NCBI GenBank assembly: GCA_031280065.1
Contig: JAITHH010000187.1
Location: 1 to 6,544 of the forward strand
Direction: 5' to 3'
Source of the DNA: Treponema sp.
GTDB lineage: Bacteria; Spirochaetota; Spirochaetia; Treponematales; Breznakiellaceae
DNA length: 6,544 nt
Position 1 is the first letter of the stretch, and each line of letters starts with the position of its first letter. Below are positions 4,719 through 6,544 of the stretch, one piece after another. The position numbers were made by a program, and so were the translations under genes. The notes below the pieces were generated by a model. The model saw only the letters and a program-made list of their open reading frames with translations, searched no databases and had not been told where the DNA came from.

Positions 4719-5033
4719 GTGCCGAAGCACGAGCTCCAAATGGATGTATTAGGCGCCAGTTTCTCTATCGCCGCCGATGAGGACCCGGATTACTTGGAGA
4801 GCCTGCTAAGGCGCTACCGGCTCACCCTTGAAAGCACCCGGAAGATGACCGGGCTCATCGATCCCTTAAAAATCGCCATCGTAACCGGCTACCTGCTCTG
4901 CGATGAGGTTCACAAGCTGCAGGAAGAGCGGAATATCGCGGGGCTGATCCAGGAGGAATCCGACAAGGCCGAAGAGATCACCTTGGATATGATCGCCCGG
5001 ATTGATAAAGCATTGGATAAACAACCGTCATGA
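4719..5033 (+). CDS. zapA: Cell division protein ZapA, GTG start
   Basis: A 104-residue ZapA-family protein. ZapA binds and bundles FtsZ filaments at midcell and links them to ZapB. The N-terminal head reads LQMDVLGASFSIAADEDPDYLESLLRRY, matching the beta strand and helix of ZapA, followed by the conserved TGLIDPLKIAIVTGYLLCDEVHKL (about 44-67) leading into the C-terminal coiled coil. The start is GTG at 4719, with AAGGAG (4708-4713) five bases upstream; the ATG at 4717 is out of frame. Its TGA overlaps the manA ATG as ATGA. The neighbouring coiled-coil gene supports a division module within the ribosomal operon. Confidence 0.9.
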   Translation: MPKHELQMDVLGASFSIAADEDPDYLESLLRRYRLTLESTRKMTGLIDPLKIAIVTGYLLCDEVHKLQEERNIAGLIQEESDKAEEITLDMIARIDKALDKQPS

Positions 5034-6259
5034 AGCGTCTGTATAAACTGGAAAATCCGGTAAAACATTACCGCTGGGGTTCTCCTGTCTGGATTCCCCG
5101 GCTGCTGGGGCGGGAAAATCCCCATGCCGAGCCCTGGGCGGAACTCTGGATGGGGGCCCACCCCGGAGGGCCTTCGCGGATCGCCGGAGAGGGGATCGGG
5201 CTGGATGCCCTTATCGCCGCCGATGCGCCGCGTTTGCTGGGAGCAGATGTCTGCCGGGAATTCGGCGCCCTCCCGTTCCTCTTCAAGCTCCTGGCTGCGG
5301 GAGCGCCCCTCTCCATACAGGCCCACCCGAACTTGGAACAGGCGCGGGCCGGCTGGGAACGGGAGAACCGGGCGGGCGTCCCCATTGACGCGGCAAACCG
5401 GAACTACCGGGACCCCAACCACAAGCCGGAGATTCTCTGCGCGTTAAGCCCCTTTAAGGCCCTCTGCGGTTTCCGGGAACCCGGCGAGATTCGGAAACGG
5501 CTCAACTGCTTTGAGCGGGAACTGCGCCGTGCGCCGTCTCTGCGGGAGCAGATAGCGGGCCTCTGCCTTGCCCTGGACGCCGCCGATCCCGGCGCGGCCC
5601 TGGAGCAATTCACCCGTGGGCTCTTGGGCCTGGATGAAGAAGTCAGGGGCGTATTGACCGCCCAGGCCGCCGAAAATCAGGAAGCGCTGGAGCGTCGCGC
5701 TCCCGAATACGCCGCTGAATGGCGGACTGTGGGGAATCTCGCCTCCCGCTATCCGGGGGATCCGGGGATTCTCGCCCCGCTGTACCTCAACCTGCTCGAT
5801 CTTGCGCCGGGAGAGGCGGTGTTCCTCCCCGCCGGGGTGTTTCACGCATACCTTGAAGGCTTTGGGGTGGAACTCATGGCCAATTCAGACAATGTACTGC
5901 GGGGCGGGCTCACGGAGAAGCACATCGACGGGGAGGAGCTGATCCGCGTTCTGCGCTTTGCCCCCCATAAACCGGCGGTCCGCAAAGCGCCGGAGGGGGA
6001 AGCGGCGTTTGTCTACCCTGCTGAATGCCGGGAGTTTTCCCTTTCCCGGTTCCTGGGGGATGCGCGGCCCCGCGCTATACCGGCTTCCGGTCCGCGCATC
6101 CTCCTGGTAACCGAAGGGCGGGCCCGTCTCTCGGCGGGGGGAGAAACGCTCATCCTCAACCAGGGTGAAAGCGCTTTTGCGGCCCCGGCGGAAGCGCCGG
6201 AGGGACTGACGCTTACGGGGGATTGCGCTGTCTATGCGGCGGGCGCCGCGCTTGGCTGA
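5030..6259 (+). CDS. manA: Class I mannose-6-phosphate isomerase
   Basis: A 409-residue zinc enzyme that interconverts mannose 6-phosphate and fructose 6-phosphate, feeding mannose into glycolysis or, in reverse, supplying GDP-mannose for glycans. All class I landmarks are visible: LSIQAHPN with zinc ligands Gln97 and His99, NHKPE with Glu134, LPAGVFHAYLEG with His272, then ELMANSDNVLRGGLTEKHID (281-300) with catalytic Arg291. N-terminal YRWGSPVWIPRLLG and WAELWMGAHPGGPS also fit. The C-terminal third (from about 320) is a second cupin-like barrel ending with NQGESAFAAPAEAP. ATG overlaps the zapA stop (ATGA), so translation is probably coupled. GC is clearly higher here (about 70% in a sample) than in infC (about 35% in a lysine-rich sample), in part due to Ala/Gly/Arg-rich composition. 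Confidence 0.95.
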   Translation: MKRLYKLENPVKHYRWGSPVWIPRLLGRENPHAEPWAELWMGAHPGGPSRIAGEGIGLDALIAADAPRLLGADVCREFGALPFLFKLLAAGAPLSIQAHPNLEQARAGWERENRAGVPIDAANRNYRDPNHKPEILCALSPFKALCGFREPGEIRKRLNCFERELRRAPSLREQIAGLCLALDAADPGAALEQFTRGLLGLDEEVRGVLTAQAAENQEALERRAPEYAAEWRTVGNLASRYPGDPGILAPLYLNLLDLAPGEAVFLPAGVFHAYLEGFGVELMANSDNVLRGGLTEKHIDGEELIRVLRFAPHKPAVRKAPEGEAAFVYPAECREFSLSRFLGDARPRAIPASGPRILLVTEGRARLSAGGETLILNQGESAFAAPAEAPEGLTLTGDCAVYAAGAALG

Positions 6260-6272
6260 AAGGCTGAGTCGC

Positions 6273-6544
6273 ATGAAGATACTGGTAGACGCCGATTCCT
6301 GTCCTGTACCGGCCCGGACCCTGGCGCTGCGGACGGCGATAAAACGGAACATCGAAATCATCTTTGCGGCAAACCGGCTCATTCCGGGGATCAAGGGGCC
6401 CGGCGTACTCATGGAACTCTGTCCCCTCGAACCGGGGGCCGCCGATGACCGGATTGCCGCCTTAGCGCAGCCCGGGGATCTGGCCCTTACGCGCGATATG
6501 CCCCTGGCTTCCCGCCTGGTGGACCGGGGGGTGCTGGTGCTGGA
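6273..6544 (+). CDS. UPF0178 / YaiI-YqxD family protein, 5' part
   Basis: The first 90 codons of a gene running off the right edge. The N-terminus MKILVDADSCPVPARTLALRTAIKR matches the E. coli YaiI start (WVDADACPNVIKEIL), and the later segments DDRIAALAQPGDLALTRDMPLASRLVDRGVLVL match the family core ([22 protein letters not shown]). The two Asp residues in VDAD and the DLALTRDMPL acidic residues resemble the metal site of PIN-like nucleases, to which the family has been related. Its biological role is not established. A weak GAAAGG (6258-6263) lies nine bases before the ATG. Thirteen bases separate it from the manA stop, consistent with the same transcript. Confidence 0.9.
   Translation, partial: MKILVDADSCPVPARTLALRTAIKRNIEIIFAANRLIPGIKGPGVLMELCPLEPGAADDRIAALAQPGDLALTRDMPLASRLVDRGVLVL

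Noticed and set aside
4161..4739. 192-residue minus-strand frame, and similar long antisense frames over rplT, zapA and manA
   Set aside because: They are shadows of well-identified plus-strand genes in GC-rich DNA, with no family resemblance.
1..6544. CRISPR arrays, tRNA or rRNA genes, insertion sequences, defence islands
   Set aside because: No regularly spaced repeats, cloverleaf sequences, transposase motifs or defence-protein motifs are visible on either strand.

Overview
The window reads as chromosomal DNA of a spirochaete, most likely a Treponema of the termite-gut or environmental type. This rests on the moderately high GC, the style of the IF3, L35, L20, ZapA and ManA proteins, and the lipoprotein content. 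The genus is inferred from protein character and was not confirmed by a search.

Left part (1-2310), accessory in character: positions 1-305 hold a perfect GC-rich hairpin (2-24) and what may be the C-terminal end of a gene entering from the left (1-159), with no confident complete gene. A single-domain cupin follows (306-647, +). An unrecognised 142-residue protein (675-1103, -) converges on it and has a plausible promoter almost at its start codon. Divergent from that is a lipoprotein with a lamin-tail-like domain (1179-2201, +). It is followed by a 97-bp palindromic element (2211-2307) whose edge abuts the stop codon of a convergent thioredoxin gene.

Middle part (2308-3110): trxA (2308-2634, -) has the unusual active site WCRPC. 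Between trxA and infC lie about 470 bp without a convincing gene but with clear RNA-like structure: a terminator/antiterminator pair (2795-2839), a 14-bp long-range stem (2899-2978) whose loop carries a perfect Shine-Dalgarno-like string with no start codon, and a good sigma-70 promoter (3029-3057). That promoter would give infC a leader of about 45 nt containing a hairpin just before the ribosome binding site.

Right part (3111-6544) is a tight same-strand gene run: infC (TTG start), rpmI, rplT, a ZapB-like coiled-coil protein with an acidic tail, zapA, manA and the beginning of a UPF0178/YaiI gene. Gaps are 0-13 bp except for the start-stop overlap zapA/manA. The run combines translation (IF3, L35, L20), Z-ring assembly (ZapA and a probable partner) and mannose/fructose phosphate interconversion. 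Shared transcription could tie cell division and envelope sugar supply to translation capacity.

No CRISPR array, tRNA, rRNA, transposase or defence gene is visible. The parts most worth following are the structured trxA-infC intergenic region and the ZapB-like/ZapA pair inside the infC operon.
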